Source: Lithodes maja | Taxonomy: Eukaryota; Arthropoda; Malacostraca; Decapoda; Lithodidae | Assembly: GCA_037953745.1 (NCBI GenBank) | Contig: JBAKBP010003087.1 | Span: 62,001-126,000, forward strand | Direction: 5' to 3' | Length of the DNA stretch: 64,000 nucleotides | Shown: positions 34,143-45,066 of the stretch, piece after piece | Layout: each line of letters opens with the position of its first letter | How positions within the stretch are numbered: the stretch's first letter is position 1 | Position numbers and translations under genes: made by a program | The notes under the pieces: generated by a model | The model's input: the letters and a program-made list of their open reading frames with translations, nothing else | Told to the model about the DNA's origin: nothing | Databases searched by the model: none

Positions 34143-34552
34143 CATCAGCGTAGGGTCGCAGGGCAGGAGTTGTTGGCTTTGATTAGAAGAAAATTAGGCT
34201 ACATCTATAGTAGCCGCCAAAAACAACATTAAAATAAAATATGAAAAATTAAATAAAAACTCTTTCTTTTAATAATTAATTTTAAGATAATATTGTAGCT
34301 GAGTACTGAGTGCAGATGATTTTCCCTCAGTAGGCTGTGCTTCTTAAAGCTCTCTCTGGGAGCACAATGTTATGAATTAATGTATTATATTTGGTAAGGG
34401 TGATAAGATTTTTTTATATATAAAATGTTGTTGCATTTTTTTTTGAGGAGACTGAGCTTGCATACCATGAGTGGCAGAGTGGTTAGGAGTGGCAGATTCT
34501 AGCGACATTCTGCCTGTTCAGATATGGGCTCATGGTTGAGTGTCCCATATCT
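34143..34552 (+). other. Gypsy A 3' untranslated region
   Basis: AT-rich, no ORF, between the RNase H remnant and the purine tract. Confidence 0.6.
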
Positions 34553-34561
34553 TGGGGGGGG
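34553..34561 (+). promoter_or_regulatory. Gypsy A polypurine tract
   Basis: TGGGGGGGG immediately before the LTR start TGTGACGCC. Confidence 0.7.
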
Positions 34562-36252
34562 TGTGACGCCTCCCGGCGTTAGCAGAATGGTTGCGTGGGG
34601 CATTGCAGCTCGCTAGCGCTCGCCAGGATGGGGGGATAGGCTACAGTTGTCCTAGAATGATCTGCTTTATTTCATTAGGGTCGTGTTGCCACAGACAGTC
34701 TAGAAATGGTCTTTGTTTTGGTCTGTGACCGCGCCTTATATTTTATATTAGCTATAATATAAATATTGCTTGTGTGGGAGGCGAGCGAGAGAGGGTGAGG
34801 GAGTACACCCGGCAGCGAGGTGAGCTATGACACGGCTCGCTTGGGCGCTGACGGCGTTGGCGGCTGGGTGGTCAACTAGTCCCTGCCCATCGCGGCCGCG
34901 TGTTCTTTACCAGCCCAGAGCTTGCCTGACACGCGTATCGTCTACATCCTTTGCAATTCTGTCCCCCATACTCGCCACTTTGCATACTATTTCTCTCTCT
35001 CGACTTCTCCTTTCTCATTCTCTAATCTTTATTAAACTCAACATCCCTTCTGGTTTCAGCATAGACGTTCACCGTCGGCCAGTCGTATTGTACGCGAAGC
35101 TCTCAGATATTTCCATGTATTAGGCTTTAATGAGGTTTGGAGAGACGGACTTTTCCGTGTGTGTCCTCTCTCGGGAAGGTTGTAGACCGGTATATGTCTC
35201 CCTGGCAAGGTGTTGAGTGATTCTGCTGGGTTATTTAAAGCTAGACTAGGGGTAAGGTTACTGTGTCATTGTCTCCGATGTGTGCAGTGTTAGCTAAGCC
35301 CTGCACGACATCGACAGGTACTGTGGGAGCCTAAGTTGTCTTCGGGTGGGTTTACTTTGCGAGCACAGCGCTGTGGTGTGAGAGGGCCATAGCCTATCCC
35401 TCACAACATAGTGCTGCCTCTTTGTGTTGACTTCTGAGGGATCGCCAGGATAGAACTAGGTACTAGAGACCTAGATTTATCAAGAGAGCATCCCCGTCAT
35501 ATAACGTAATCTTCATTATACCACCTTCGGACAACGTTAGGCTACGAGCCGCATGCTCACCCATTGTTGCCCTGCCTTGATAGCCCAGCTAGACTTTATT
35601 AACTGAGCAGACACTGGTTAGAGATAAGCCTCCATTATTATATGTATGCAACATTATTGTTCACTGCACTTTCGAGCCGAGGTTGTTGTTGAGTTGCACA
35701 ACCCTAGTAGGCTGTTGCGTTGTGTCACGAAGCATTTCTTTAGTTGTCGAGCATTACTACCTTTGCGCAGTCTTTATTATTCGCCTGCCTATTATTACTA
35801 TATGTCCTAGTATTTATTGTGACCCGTATTCTGCATTATAATTGTTCAAGATTCTTTACGAACATCTTCCCAGCATCAGACTTATTTCAGAAGTTTCCAG
35901 TTGATGTTGCAGGACTAGCATTGCACTTTCTTTAATACAGGAGTGCCAGTTATTTGAGTATCTACCGTAACGTTAATTAATCCCGTTAACTATCTTTTCT
36001 TTGTGTAACCTAATCGAGTAATCTTTTACTGTTTGAGAATAGGCTGTTTCATCAAGCGTCAGCCTAGTGTGTGTGCACCAGTTACCGAGTCATAGGATAC
36101 CTCGTTGTCCAGGCACGACTCAGGGCGGTAATGGTGTTTTGTTTTCCAGTGTTTAAGGCAGGGGTTGGATCTAGTGTTACCGTTGTTGCATTTTGCCATT
36201 ATCTAGTCCAATGTTGAAGAGCCCTGTGTCTTTGAGAACCTGGATCGTAACA
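34562..36252 (+). repeat. Gypsy A 3' LTR (without the TTAA element)
   Basis: 1691 bp, TGTGACGCCTCCCGGC...GGATCGTAACA, followed by the duplicated TGGG. It contains the unoccupied TTAA at 35127-35130. Confidence 0.9.
35449..35481 (+). promoter_or_regulatory. Conserved LTR stem-loop, family A (3' LTR)
   Basis: Same sequence as at 19044-19076. Confidence 0.7.
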
Positions 36253-38251
36253 TGGGTTGTAACGGGGCTCTCGGAATGACATGATTGGGTTTCCCAACAA
36301 CTTGACAAGTGTGACACTGTGACACCCATGACACGACACTCGCCTTTAACCCAGGCCACCAGAAAAGCTTGCTCAGAGCTGCCTCCGTCTTATGTGCCCC
36401 CAGGTGCCCTGCCAAAGGCACATCATGAGCTAATCTCAATAAGCTCTCACGGCACACCCTCGGTACTACTAACTGGTCCACTAATCCTGACCTGCCATCC
36501 CACTTTTTCTTGGGATCCTGATGTCTCCGATACAAGATCCCCTCGGACAAGAAAAAATCACCAGGCTGCGCATCCCCATCGCTCTCCAGTTCGACAGCAC
36601 CATTACCACACGCCCTGACTTCTGGATCTTCCAGCTGCAAGGAACATATATCAGCAGGTGCGAGATTATCCAAGTTCATCTTAAATAATTTATTTCCACC
36701 TCCAATGTCCCGCTGAGCCATCCTTTCCTCACGCTGCGCATAACGATGCTGTCGCAGAGTCTCTTCCTGCCCTGCACCTGCACTAGCGGTGACAGGCCCC
36801 GGGGCCTCTCCAGACTCTAACATAGGTGCCAATAATGAGTCACCAAGAAACACTGCCGGCTCAAAACTCTCAAATTGACCAACACTTCCCGTTTTCTTGT
36901 GACCTTTCCTCCGCGGTATGATAGACTGAGGTGGTGGCTGCAAGGCTCCGGATGTCTGAGAACGCGTCACAACACACGCCATGGTTTGCACGCTACACTT
37001 GTCAACCCACTCCTGTTCCTCCCTACTAACGTCGGCCGCCTTCTCGGCAACGACCAAGAGTGAAACCTTAGAAGCAGGCACCGCAAAGTCGTTGCCGAGG
37101 AGGAGGTCGACGCCCCCAACAGGCAAGTTCTCTACAATTCCTACATCCAGCTCCTTCGCCACACCACCCACCTCTAGCTCCATCCGCACCAGCGGGTAGG
37201 ACTTCGTAGCATTGATCCCCTGAACTACCACCACCCGAGCAGCGTTAATCGGTCTACCAGTAAAGTTCTTTAACAAGGTCTGAGAAGCCCCCGTATCACG
37301 CAATAGCTTAACTCCTCGCCTTTCGCCAGCCCACCTCACAAAACAACACCCTCTATGACCCCCAAAGACGTCGCGGACAGGGTTCGAGCCTTCCGGACTC
37401 TTGAACACAGGCTGTGTCCCACCCTCTGATGAACTACCCTTGGCAAACTCAGAAGATATAGACGACACCCCTATGCTGCGGGCCAATGACACAACCTTGT
37501 TTGGTGGCTTGTTCGGACAAGCATTTGCAAAGTGACCCTCCTTGTGACATGTAAAGCACTCTTTACTCTTTGGTTTCCCTTGGGAGTGGGAGGTACCATT
37601 AGACTTCTTATACGGGATGGTATTTGGTTTATGTTCAGTTTTATTGTCAGTGCTAGATGGTTTTGTGTATTTATGTGTATCAAAATTCTTGGGAGGGGGA
37701 GGGGTACGATCCTTTGCACCCGACTCACTCCTAGCTGCTGCTTCGCACCCTCGAATTAATGACAGTCGGCGGTCAGCCATTTCTGCTGCCTCCTGGAGAG
37801 TTCTAGGATTTTTTTCCTTTATATTTAATGTTAAGTCCCCGCCTGTGCACTTAAATAACTGCTCCAAGAGAACCAGCTCACTCAACTCATCAAAAGTAGC
37901 TGCCCTCTCAGAACGCAGCCAATGTCGTAGTGCATCAGACAAGTCCCGGGCGTGTTCTAGGAAGGTACTATCCTTGCCCTTAGTAACACCCCGAAACTTC
38001 AAGCGGTAAGTTTCTGGTTGTAACTCATAGGCCCGTAGCAGAGCCTTCTTTAGCTCATCATAAACTACACAGGACTCTAAAGGTAGTGCATCATACGCTT
38101 TTAGCCCCTTTCCTAGGAGTCTTGATGAAACTAATGCTGCCCACTTTTCCTGAGGCCACTGGTGTTCCTGACACTTCTTCTCAAATTGCATAAAAAACTC
38201 AGCCACACCTAATTCATCGAACACAGGAACTAGTTTAAGCAGGTGCGACAA
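36253..38251 (-). pseudogene. gag-pol: Gypsy C Gag core, zinc knuckle, protease and integrase zinc domain
   Basis: A long minus-strand frame. The capsid-like core is LLKLVPVFDELGVAEFFMQF...KGLKAYDALP...LQPETYRLKFRG. The zinc knuckle is CFTCHKEGHFANAC (CCHC complete). The protease has LLRDTGASQTLL and DLLLGNDFAVP. The integrase HHCC domain is LRLAHDVPLAGHLGAHKTEA...SQCHTCQ. It ends at NHVIPRAPLQP, where gypsy A is inserted; the integrase core continues below 17528. The last codons to 36203 are gypsy A LTR sequence. Gag, protease and integrase lie in one frame here, showing the lineage's polyprotein design well. Confidence 0.88.
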
Positions 38252-38886
38252 TGATTGGTCCCGATGTCTGTTACCTCCCCAATATTTCGCCCTGTTACCT
38301 CCACTCGAGATCTCTCCAGCTCCCTGTCAGCCCGATACCTAGTAGACTCTGCCTGCAGTTCAGCCTCTCGTATAGCTGTTCTCTCTGCGGCCTCAACCTG
38401 AGCTCTAGTGGCCTCAACCTTGGCCATCTCAAGCCGAAACAACAAATCTGGAGTCAACCCTTGAGGAGGGGAAGGTGCATTTAATGGAGAGGGTCCCTGT
38501 GATTGAATTCCTCGCTGCCATTGACCATCAACTTGGGGGTATGTACTAAATTCAGGCACCCTGACGTTTGATACGGGGGTAGAGTGGAGGGGGGGCTGGG
38601 GACCGGGGCCCCCAGTCGCCTCTCCACCCAGGTCTCTCCCTTCTAAACCCAATATCAAAGTGCTCAGCTGATCTTTCCTCATGCCACTTAAACCCTGGTG
38701 ACCCTGAAGACCTGCCACACACTTTAAGCCATACTTATTCAGCTTCAACACCCTGGCAGCGGTAAGGGGCACCTCTAAAAATCTTCTAGCACCCTCCTCG
38801 CTATCGACTAGCCACTCCACAGGTCATTCTCCCTCCGAGCCCGTATCGTGACCTGACCCATCACTGTGTTCTGATGTATTAGACAT
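38230..38886 (-). pseudogene. gag: Gypsy C Gag N-terminus
   Basis: An ATG at 38886-38884 opens MSNTSEHSDGSGHDTGSEGE and is interrupted by TGA at 38826-38824. The same frame continues from 38820 as VEWLVDSEEGARRFLEVPLT, a proline-rich region, and a charged helix (LEMAKVEATRAQVEAAERT). Near 38240 a frameshift separates it from the capsid-like core. The start was chosen by its distance from the primer-binding site, comparable to gypsy A. Confidence 0.8.
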
Positions 38887-39086
38887 GTTTGTGTACTGCA
38901 GTAATTATCACGGTTATAGAATGTGCCTTATCTCCTATGCAAGTATGTATATACTAATGTTATTTAAAGTCTTTTAATGTGTTATATTGGTTGCTCCAAA
39001 AAAAACTATGTCCACTGTATTCCTCTAATCATAAGGAATCTCAAAACAAATGACCACTATATTCCTCTGTTCAGTAAATCCTATGC

Positions 39087-39096
39087 AAGGTCGCCA
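39087..39096 (-). promoter_or_regulatory. Gypsy C primer-binding site
   Basis: TGGCGACCTT on the minus strand, two bases from the 5' LTR. Confidence 0.75.
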
Positions 39097-39098
39097 TT

Positions 39099-40990
39099 TG
39101 TTACGTCCTGGGATATATAAACACTGGGCTCTTTCTATTGGACTAGGTATGCGGCAACAAGCAACAACGGAAAACGCTAGATCCAACCATTATCTATAAA
39201 CCCAGGCAACAAACCACCCTAAACCGTCAAGAGTCCTGCCTGGACAACGAGGTATCCTATGACTCGGTTACAGGGTGCACGCACTATAGACTGCTGATAG
39301 TCAAGCAGGCTATATAAAATATCACACAATTAAGTTGACTTAAAGCTTCAAGGAAAAGATAGATAACGGAATTAAATTGCAGAAACAATTTAATAACAAA
39401 CTGGAAGAAAGTACATTTAACGTTACGTTAATTAATACAACTAATCACCCCTGCGTGAAAGAAGGTGAAAGCAAACAGTCCTCAAAACATCGTACCGGTA
39501 GACAAGATGCGGGTTTCTAAACTGCATGCGGCTACTGTAGGATCTGATGCTTAGCAAAGAAAGTACGTTATGGATTTAGAGAACTCTTAACTCATAAGCA
39601 GGAATAAATACTAGTGATAGGCCATACAGTGTATTATGGCATAGGTATAATTAAATAAAGGCAGCAATTCGCAACATAACCACATACAGGTGTGCTTCTC
39701 ACTCTTAGTCAGGCAAGCCTGCTCGGACAGAGTCTCTAAGCCACACCCTGACTCACAATGCTCACAAAAACGGTAAACTGTGGCACAACAACAAGCATAC
39801 AGAGATAATAAACCCCTAGCTGTTAATCTGCCAGGTGGCAGAGGTCTAGCCGGAAGGATATAGGCTTCGGATACCCGGGCTGAGCCACCTGCTCTAGCCT
39901 AGGGACGTTCCCAAGTCTGTGCGACAAATTACTCTAATTGAAAGGGTGCTCTCTTGAGAGACTCAGATCGCAAGTATCTGACTCTCTCCTGGCGACCCTA
40001 AAACAAAAGCAAGACATGCTAGCGCAGTGCTGAGTGGACTAGGCAAGGGCCCTCACACAACACAACACTAGACACACAGGGACACAGACAAGAAAATGCC
40101 CCCAGACTCCCACGGGTATCCTAGTAAAGTCGTGCGGGTCCACAGGACTCGCACCAGCAGACTTTACTTAAAGGATCGCAAAAAGCCTCCCCTCCGGTCT
40201 AGCCCCTGCTAACCTGACACAAGAACACACTAGCAAGCATGAAACCACCAAATATGAGACAACAAAAAAGCTTCCTAGGTCTCATTAACAATTACATCTC
40301 TGCATAAGGCCCAAAATCCTATCTAGTTATCTGAGAGCTCGTCGTTAATACAATAATAGATATAAGGTCTATCAAGGGGATAGGATAATTAAATAGATTG
40401 GTGAAGTAGTGGAAAGAAGGTATACAAAGTAAGAGAGAAAGTTTCTAAGTGGGGTTGAGAGGGATAGATATCAAGGGGGTCCGAATGGTACGACAGTGAG
40501 GTGAGCTCTGAGTCTTGAATCTGTCTGGACCCCACCCTAGGCATACAAAATACATCCCAGGCTTGGCAACACTCAACACTTGCCTGGTCAAAATCCTCTA
40601 CACCGTGCGTGAGTCGAAACTAAGCCTAACGTTGCAATCAAATGCATATGGCAACGCTTAAGGCTCGTCCCAAGCTGGCAAGCGAAGCAACGTCCCAAGC
40701 CGGTCTCTCTCTCCCGCTCGTCTCCTCCCGCCCTCCCTAGACTTACATCTTATATATTATAATGAAATAATCAACTATCGAGAATAAAATATACTAAGAT
40801 GCGTTGGTTAAGAATAAGGGCAGCTTCAAGCTGTGAAACAACATAAGAATATCCCAGACATTAGTTACGTTGTTGTAGGATATATACTAAGGAAAAGCCT
40901 GCCGACCGGCTGCCACCAGCCGGTTTCTAAACGGCTGGGCCGCCGATGCGCGCGCATGCCCGCATGTGGCTACTATGCAGAAGCGTCACA
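39099..40990 (-). repeat. Gypsy C 5' LTR
   Basis: 1892 bp, TGTTACGTCCTGGG...AAGCGTCACA as displayed, followed by GGAT, the target duplication in the LINE. Confidence 0.9.
39956..39988 (-). promoter_or_regulatory. Conserved LTR stem-loop, family C (5' LTR)
   Basis: Same sequence as at 13763-13795. Confidence 0.7.
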
Positions 40991-41457
40991 GGATGTTGAC
41001 GATGAAGGATAAGACAGTGGTGGAACGAAAGTCATTGATTGATTATGTATGTGTGGATGAACGAATGAAGAAATCTGTGATGGATGCTAGGGTGTATAGG
41101 GGTATTGGAGGGGGTCTGTCTGATCATTATGTAGTGGTAGCTAAGGTTAGTATACAAAAGAAGTGGGTGAGGAGAGCTGGAGGGAGGCGAGAGGAGGGTG
41201 GAATGGTGAGGAGGGTGGAGAGGCTGCAGGAAGAGGAAGTCAGGGAGGAGTACAGGAGAGCAGTGGAAAGACGACTAGGTGGGTTCGACCTGGAAGTTAT
41301 GGAGGAAGTGGAGGAGATGAGCAAGGTGTTTAAGGATGAGATCTGTGCAGCATGTGAGGAGGTGTGTGGAGTGAGGAGAAGAGGGAGGGGAGTGAAAGGT
41401 ACAGCATGGTGGACAGAAGAGGAAAGAATAGCTGTGGAAGAAAAGAAGAAAGCATAA
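40991..41457 (+). pseudogene. LINE endonuclease, C-terminal part (RTE-like)
   Basis: After gypsy C the LINE frame continues: SLIDYVCVDERMKKSVMDARV and GGGLSDHYVVVAKV. SDH is the conserved C-terminal APE-endonuclease motif. A basic helical linker follows (WWTEEERIAVEEKKKA) and the frame ends at 41457; the homologous protein goes on in the frame of the next entry, so there is an indel near 41450. The ORF start at 40966 lies in the gypsy LTR and is not native. Confidence 0.8.
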
Positions 41458-43391
41458 TTATAGAGAGTGGTTGGGTAGTAGAGGGAATGAAGATTCCAAG
41501 AGACAAACGAGCGAGGTACGTGGAGAGTAAGAGGGTAGTGAAGAGAATAGTGAAGGAAAGTAAGAGAAGAGTAGATGAGGAATTTGGAAGGAATCTGAGT
41601 GAAAAATGGAGGGAGAGTAAGAAACTGTTATGGAAAGAAGTCAAGAAAGTTAGGGAAGGTAGCAAGGGAAACAGTAAGGGTGTGAAAGATAGGAATGGGA
41701 GAATGCTAGCCGAGAAGCAAGAGAGAGTCGAAAGATGGAGGGAGTACTTCAGTGAGTTGCTAAAGGTAAGGAATGAAGAGCCAGCAAACATAGCTGGATA
41801 TGGTATGGGAGGGAGAAGAAGAGAAGTAGTGGAGGAGGAGGTGGGGATCAGGAGGTCAGAAGTGTGGGAAGCCATGAAAAGAGTGAAGTTGGGGAAAGCA
41901 CCAAGAACAGATGGAGTGTGTGGGGAAATGTTGAGGTATGGTGGTGAGATAGTGATAGAATGGGTATGGAAAATGTGCAAACTAGCATGGGAGAAGGGGA
42001 GTGCACCCGATGACTGGAAGACTGGCATAATAGTCCCCCTATATAAGGGCAAAGGGGAAAGAGGAGTGTGTGGTAACCACCGAGGAATATGTCTTCTAAG
42101 CGTAGTAGGGAAGGTATACAGTAGGGTAGTGATTGAGAGAGTGAGAGTGAGAACGGAGAAATGGATAGGCGACGAGCAGGGAGGTTTTAGGAAGGGAAGA
42201 GGATGTGTAGATCAGATTTTTACCCTGAATTGTGCTGTGGAGAAGTATCTGGAGAAGAAACAAAAGGTGTATGTTGCCTTTATGGACTTGGAGAAGGCCT
42301 ATGACAGAGTGGATAGAGAAGGTTTGTGGAAAGTACTTAGAATATACGGAGTAGAGGGCAAGTTGCTGAAAGCAGTGAAGTGCATGTATGAGGGTGCAAA
42401 GGCGGCAGTACGTGTGGAGAGTGAGCAGAGCGAGTTCTTTGACCTGAATGTTGGTTTGACACAGGGGTGTGTGATGTCCCCGTGGTTGTTTACTGTATAT
42501 ATGGATGGAGTCATGCAAGAAATACTATCAAGAGCAGTGGATGTTGGTGTATCGCTGAAAAGGGAGGGAATTGAGTGGAAGCTACCTATACTGCTGTTCG
42601 CGGATTATACAGTTCTGATGAGTGATAATGAATGGGAGTTGCAGGGTCTGGTAAATGAGTTTGGAACAGTGTGCGAAAAACGGAATTTGAAGGTAAATGC
42701 GGGGAAGAGCAAGGTTATGGTCTTCAAAAGGGGTGAAGTCACAGAGTGTGAGGTGAAGCTGAACAGTCAGGCTATGGAGATCGCCAACTCTTTTAAGTAT
42801 CTGGGCAGTGTGTTGAGTAAAGATGGGACTATGGATGAAGAAGTGCGGGAGAGGGTACAACAGGGGAAGAGGGTTGTAGGAACGCTGAAAGCAGTAACAA
42901 GAAATAGGGTGGTCAGTATGGAAGTGAAGAAGTCCTTGCATGACAGTGTGGTAATCCCGACACTGACTTACGGAAGCGAAGCATGGACGTTGGTTGAGAG
43001 ACTCAGACCAAGAGTGAGAGCAGTGGAAATGAATTACTTAAGGAGTGCGTGCGGAGTTACATGGAGTGATAGACAGACTAATGAGGAAGTAAGAAGGAGG
43101 TGTGGTGTGGAGGTAGATGTGCTGGAAAGTGTGAAAAGGAACAACTTGAGATGGTTCGGCCATATGGAACGTATGGAAAGCGAGAGAATGACTATAAGAG
43201 GGTGTACGAGAGCGAGGTGGAGGGACAGAGGGAGAGATAGACCGAATGAGAGGTGGAAGGATGGAGTGAGGAAGTACATGAACGAAGGCGGTGCTGGTTG
43301 GGGGGAGGGGCGTCGACTGACTGGGGACAGAGGTGCATGGAGGCGGTTCGTTCGTGGCCACCCCTTCGGGGATCACGGCATCAGGCAATAG
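41451..43391 (+). pseudogene. LINE reverse transcriptase (RTE-like)
   Basis: Open from 41364 in this frame, with homologous sequence from about 41451. RT motifs are in order: GKAPRTDGVCGEML, NHRGICLLSVVGKVYSRV, QGGFRKGRGCVDQIF, VAFMDLEKAYDRVD (first catalytic Asp), GLTQGCVMSPWLF, then LLFADYTVLMSD. The last normally reads FADD; here GAT is TAT at 42606-42608, removing the second catalytic Asp. The C-terminal region (NNLRWFGHMERM...NERWKDGVRKYM) is typical of RTE-like elements. It ends at 43391 and is followed by (TAGA)n. The enzyme would prime reverse transcription at nicked target DNA. Assignment to RTE rather than a sister clade is by resemblance. Confidence 0.85.
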
Positions 43392-43407
43392 ATAGATAGA
43401 TAGATAG
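43388..43407 (+). repeat. (TAGA)n LINE tail
   Basis: A short TAGA microsatellite at the LINE 3' end in place of poly-A, directly before the 11-bp duplication. Confidence 0.8.
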
Positions 43408-43801
43408 ATAATAAAGCACATATCACATTTTGTCACAATATAACACAGGCTAATTAAGGCTATTGCACAATGTTGGTTAACACCTACTGCACAGATCATT
43501 GCTCACAGTTCAATTAGACCTATATATTACAGCACATACTATGTGCTGTAATACATACTATATGCCAGTGAGATATAATACGGGATTCATAGATATGATC
43601 ACTAGACCTATGCAAAATATTCTCAGTTTTATCTTCACAATCATCAACTCATCATCTTTAGTATTTAAACAATATGGAAAAACTTAAAAAGATAAGCTTG
43701 GTGATATAATATAATTTATACAAGCGACATTTCCCCGCGCTAGGGCCTCTACCCTCCCTTCAGACCCTGTGAACTAAAAAAACACGTACCTAGAAGGCAC
43801 A

Positions 43802-44197
43802 TTAAACCCTTCTGTACGGGGGCCGTCATATGATGGGCGCAATTTTGAGGCTATTATGAGACCATAGAGCGAGGCCAGCTGTTGCAGGCAGCGTGGGGGG
43901 GGGGGGGCGGCAACCGCAGCCTACAGTCCGCGGGGACTCTGAGAGAGAGAGAGCTCATTCGTGTGATGCATCACACATAGCAAAAACAGCAAACAATTGC
44001 TAAATGTTTACTGATTTTGGCCTTGTTTGCAAGATAAGCATGTGTCGTACAGGGATGATTCAGGTGTCATTGGAAAGCTGTAGCATTGTACTTTTAAGGA
44101 TATTAAATTGTATTACTCTCTGTCTCTTGCTTATGCATGAAAATGAGCAGGGAATGAAAGTAATTTTGGGGCAATATGCCCGCTCCACAGGGGTTAA
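43802..44197 (-). mobile_element. TTAA-flanked family 2 element, copy 1
   Basis: TTAA at 43802-43805 and 44194-44197, with termini ACCCTTCTGTACGGGGG and, on the other strand, CCCCTGTGGAGCGGGC. It contains GTCATATGATGGGC near one end and ATGATTCAGGTGTCATTGGA, which also occurs at 50320. No protein. It is the most diverged of three copies. Confidence 0.65.
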
Positions 44198-44227
44198 TGT
44201 AACAATATAATATAAATGTATTGATTT

Positions 44228-44335
44228 ATTTTGACTAAAAGGGCACTTTATATATAAAAAAGGAAAAGGGCAGGGGCTCAAGCACCCCAAGCCCCCCCCC
44301 CCCCCCCCCCCCCTGTGCACGTCACTGCTCAAAAG
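44228..44335 (-). repeat. Possible DNA-transposon terminus with C22 run
   Basis: On the minus strand CAGTGACGTGCACAGG runs into a G-run (C at 44292-44313), then GGCTTGGGGTGCTTGAGCCC. CAGTG-type ends are common in hAT-like elements. The partner end is not seen. Confidence 0.3.
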
Positions 44336-44374
44336 GTTACAACTGGGCATGCTGTTGCTATGCAAAGTATTTGT

Positions 44375-44640
44375 GGATAAAAGAGAGTTAACTTAGGAAA
44401 TGTTTACATGCATGAATGACGGTATCTTAGCCGTCGTTAATATAAAAGTATGGAACCTGGCTTGAATAACTAAGTTCAATTATATAATTACTTAGTTACT
44501 AGAAACGAACCCACTGAGCATGGGTGTTACATACGTTTTATCTTCATAATGGAGAGAGAAACTAGGTCGCTTCCCTGGATCTCTCTGGAGATGATCGTAT
44601 GCAGATTTGTCACCATTATTTATATAAATCAACAGAGATA
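44375..44640 (+). repeat. Direct repeat, first copy (unknown family)
   Basis: Starts GGATAAAAGAGAGTTAAC and shares ATGCATGAATGACGGTATCT, ATGGAGAGAGA and GATCGTATGCAGATT with the second copy at 44733. No protein. Confidence 0.7.
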
Positions 44641-44732
44641 CGAAAAACCGAGCAGTGTGGACTGTGGACTAGAAGGGTGATTGATTAGACGTATACAGCT
44701 GTGGGAAAAGAATGGAAGATGAATAATGTTAT

Positions 44733-45066
44733 GGATAAAAGATAGTTAACCTAGGAATGAATGCATGCATGAATGACGGTATCTTTAGCCGTCGTCCTAA
44801 TAAGATTATGGAACCTGGTTGGTATGCACGGAATACGATTCGACAAAAGGACAGTGCCGCTATGTCGTATTAATATCAGTCGGCATAGCTCTGGTTAATA
44901 TTATATATATATTGGTTAGTTACTATAGAAAAGGAACAGCCGAGCATGGGGTTACATACTTTTACTCTCGTAATGGAGAGAGATCGAGGTCTCTTTCCTG
45001 GGTCTCTCTTGAGAGGATCGTATGCAGATTGGTCATCATTAATTATATAAAATCAACGGATATAGA
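44733..45066 (+). repeat. Direct repeat, second copy (unknown family)
   Basis: Same blocks and order as 44375-44640, with an extra ~60 bp in the middle. Divergence is moderate. Confidence 0.7.

Larger units (their letters stand above)
17532..36252 (+). mobile_element. Gypsy A: Gmr1-like retrotransposon, interrupted by gypsy B
   Basis: A plus-strand element inside the gypsy C integrase, with the 4-bp duplication TGGG at 17528-17531 and 36253-36256. The LTRs are 17532-19848 (with a TTAA element inside) and 34562-36252. The primer-binding site is at 19851 and the purine tract at 34553-34561. The coding region is cut by gypsy B between 22409 and 32488. Pol is badly eroded: much of RT and RNase H is missing. 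Confidence 0.87.
12905..40990 (-). mobile_element. Gypsy C: Gmr1-like Ty3/gypsy retrotransposon, interrupted by gypsy A
   Basis: There are two near-identical LTRs (12905-14799 and 39099-40990), a TGGCGACCTT primer-binding site, a TTGGGGGAGG purine tract, and a GGAT target duplication at 12901-12904 and 40991-40994. The minus-strand Gag-protease-integrase-RT-RNase H is split inside integrase by gypsy A, with TGGG duplicated at 17528-17531 and 36253-36256. The element's own length is about 9.4 kb. Stops and frameshifts in gag, and in integrase near 17.43 kb, make it inactive. Confidence 0.88.
12688..43418 (+). mobile_element. RTE-like LINE, 5'-truncated, split by a 28-kb nest of gypsy elements
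   Basis: ATAATAAAGCA occurs at 12688-12698 and again at 43408-43418, immediately after the (TAGA)n tail, and is the likely target-site duplication. The endonuclease N-terminal part runs to 12904. It is interrupted by gypsy C, whose own 4-bp duplication GGAT is at 12901-12904 and 40991-40994, and resumes at 40995. The LINE starts inside its endonuclease domain, so it was truncated at insertion. The duplication is AT-rich, so some caution applies. Confidence 0.78.

Noticed and set aside
41330..43499. Minus-strand ORFs opposite the LINE RT
   Set aside because: Leucine/serine/threonine-rich shadows of a purine-rich coding strand, with no motifs.
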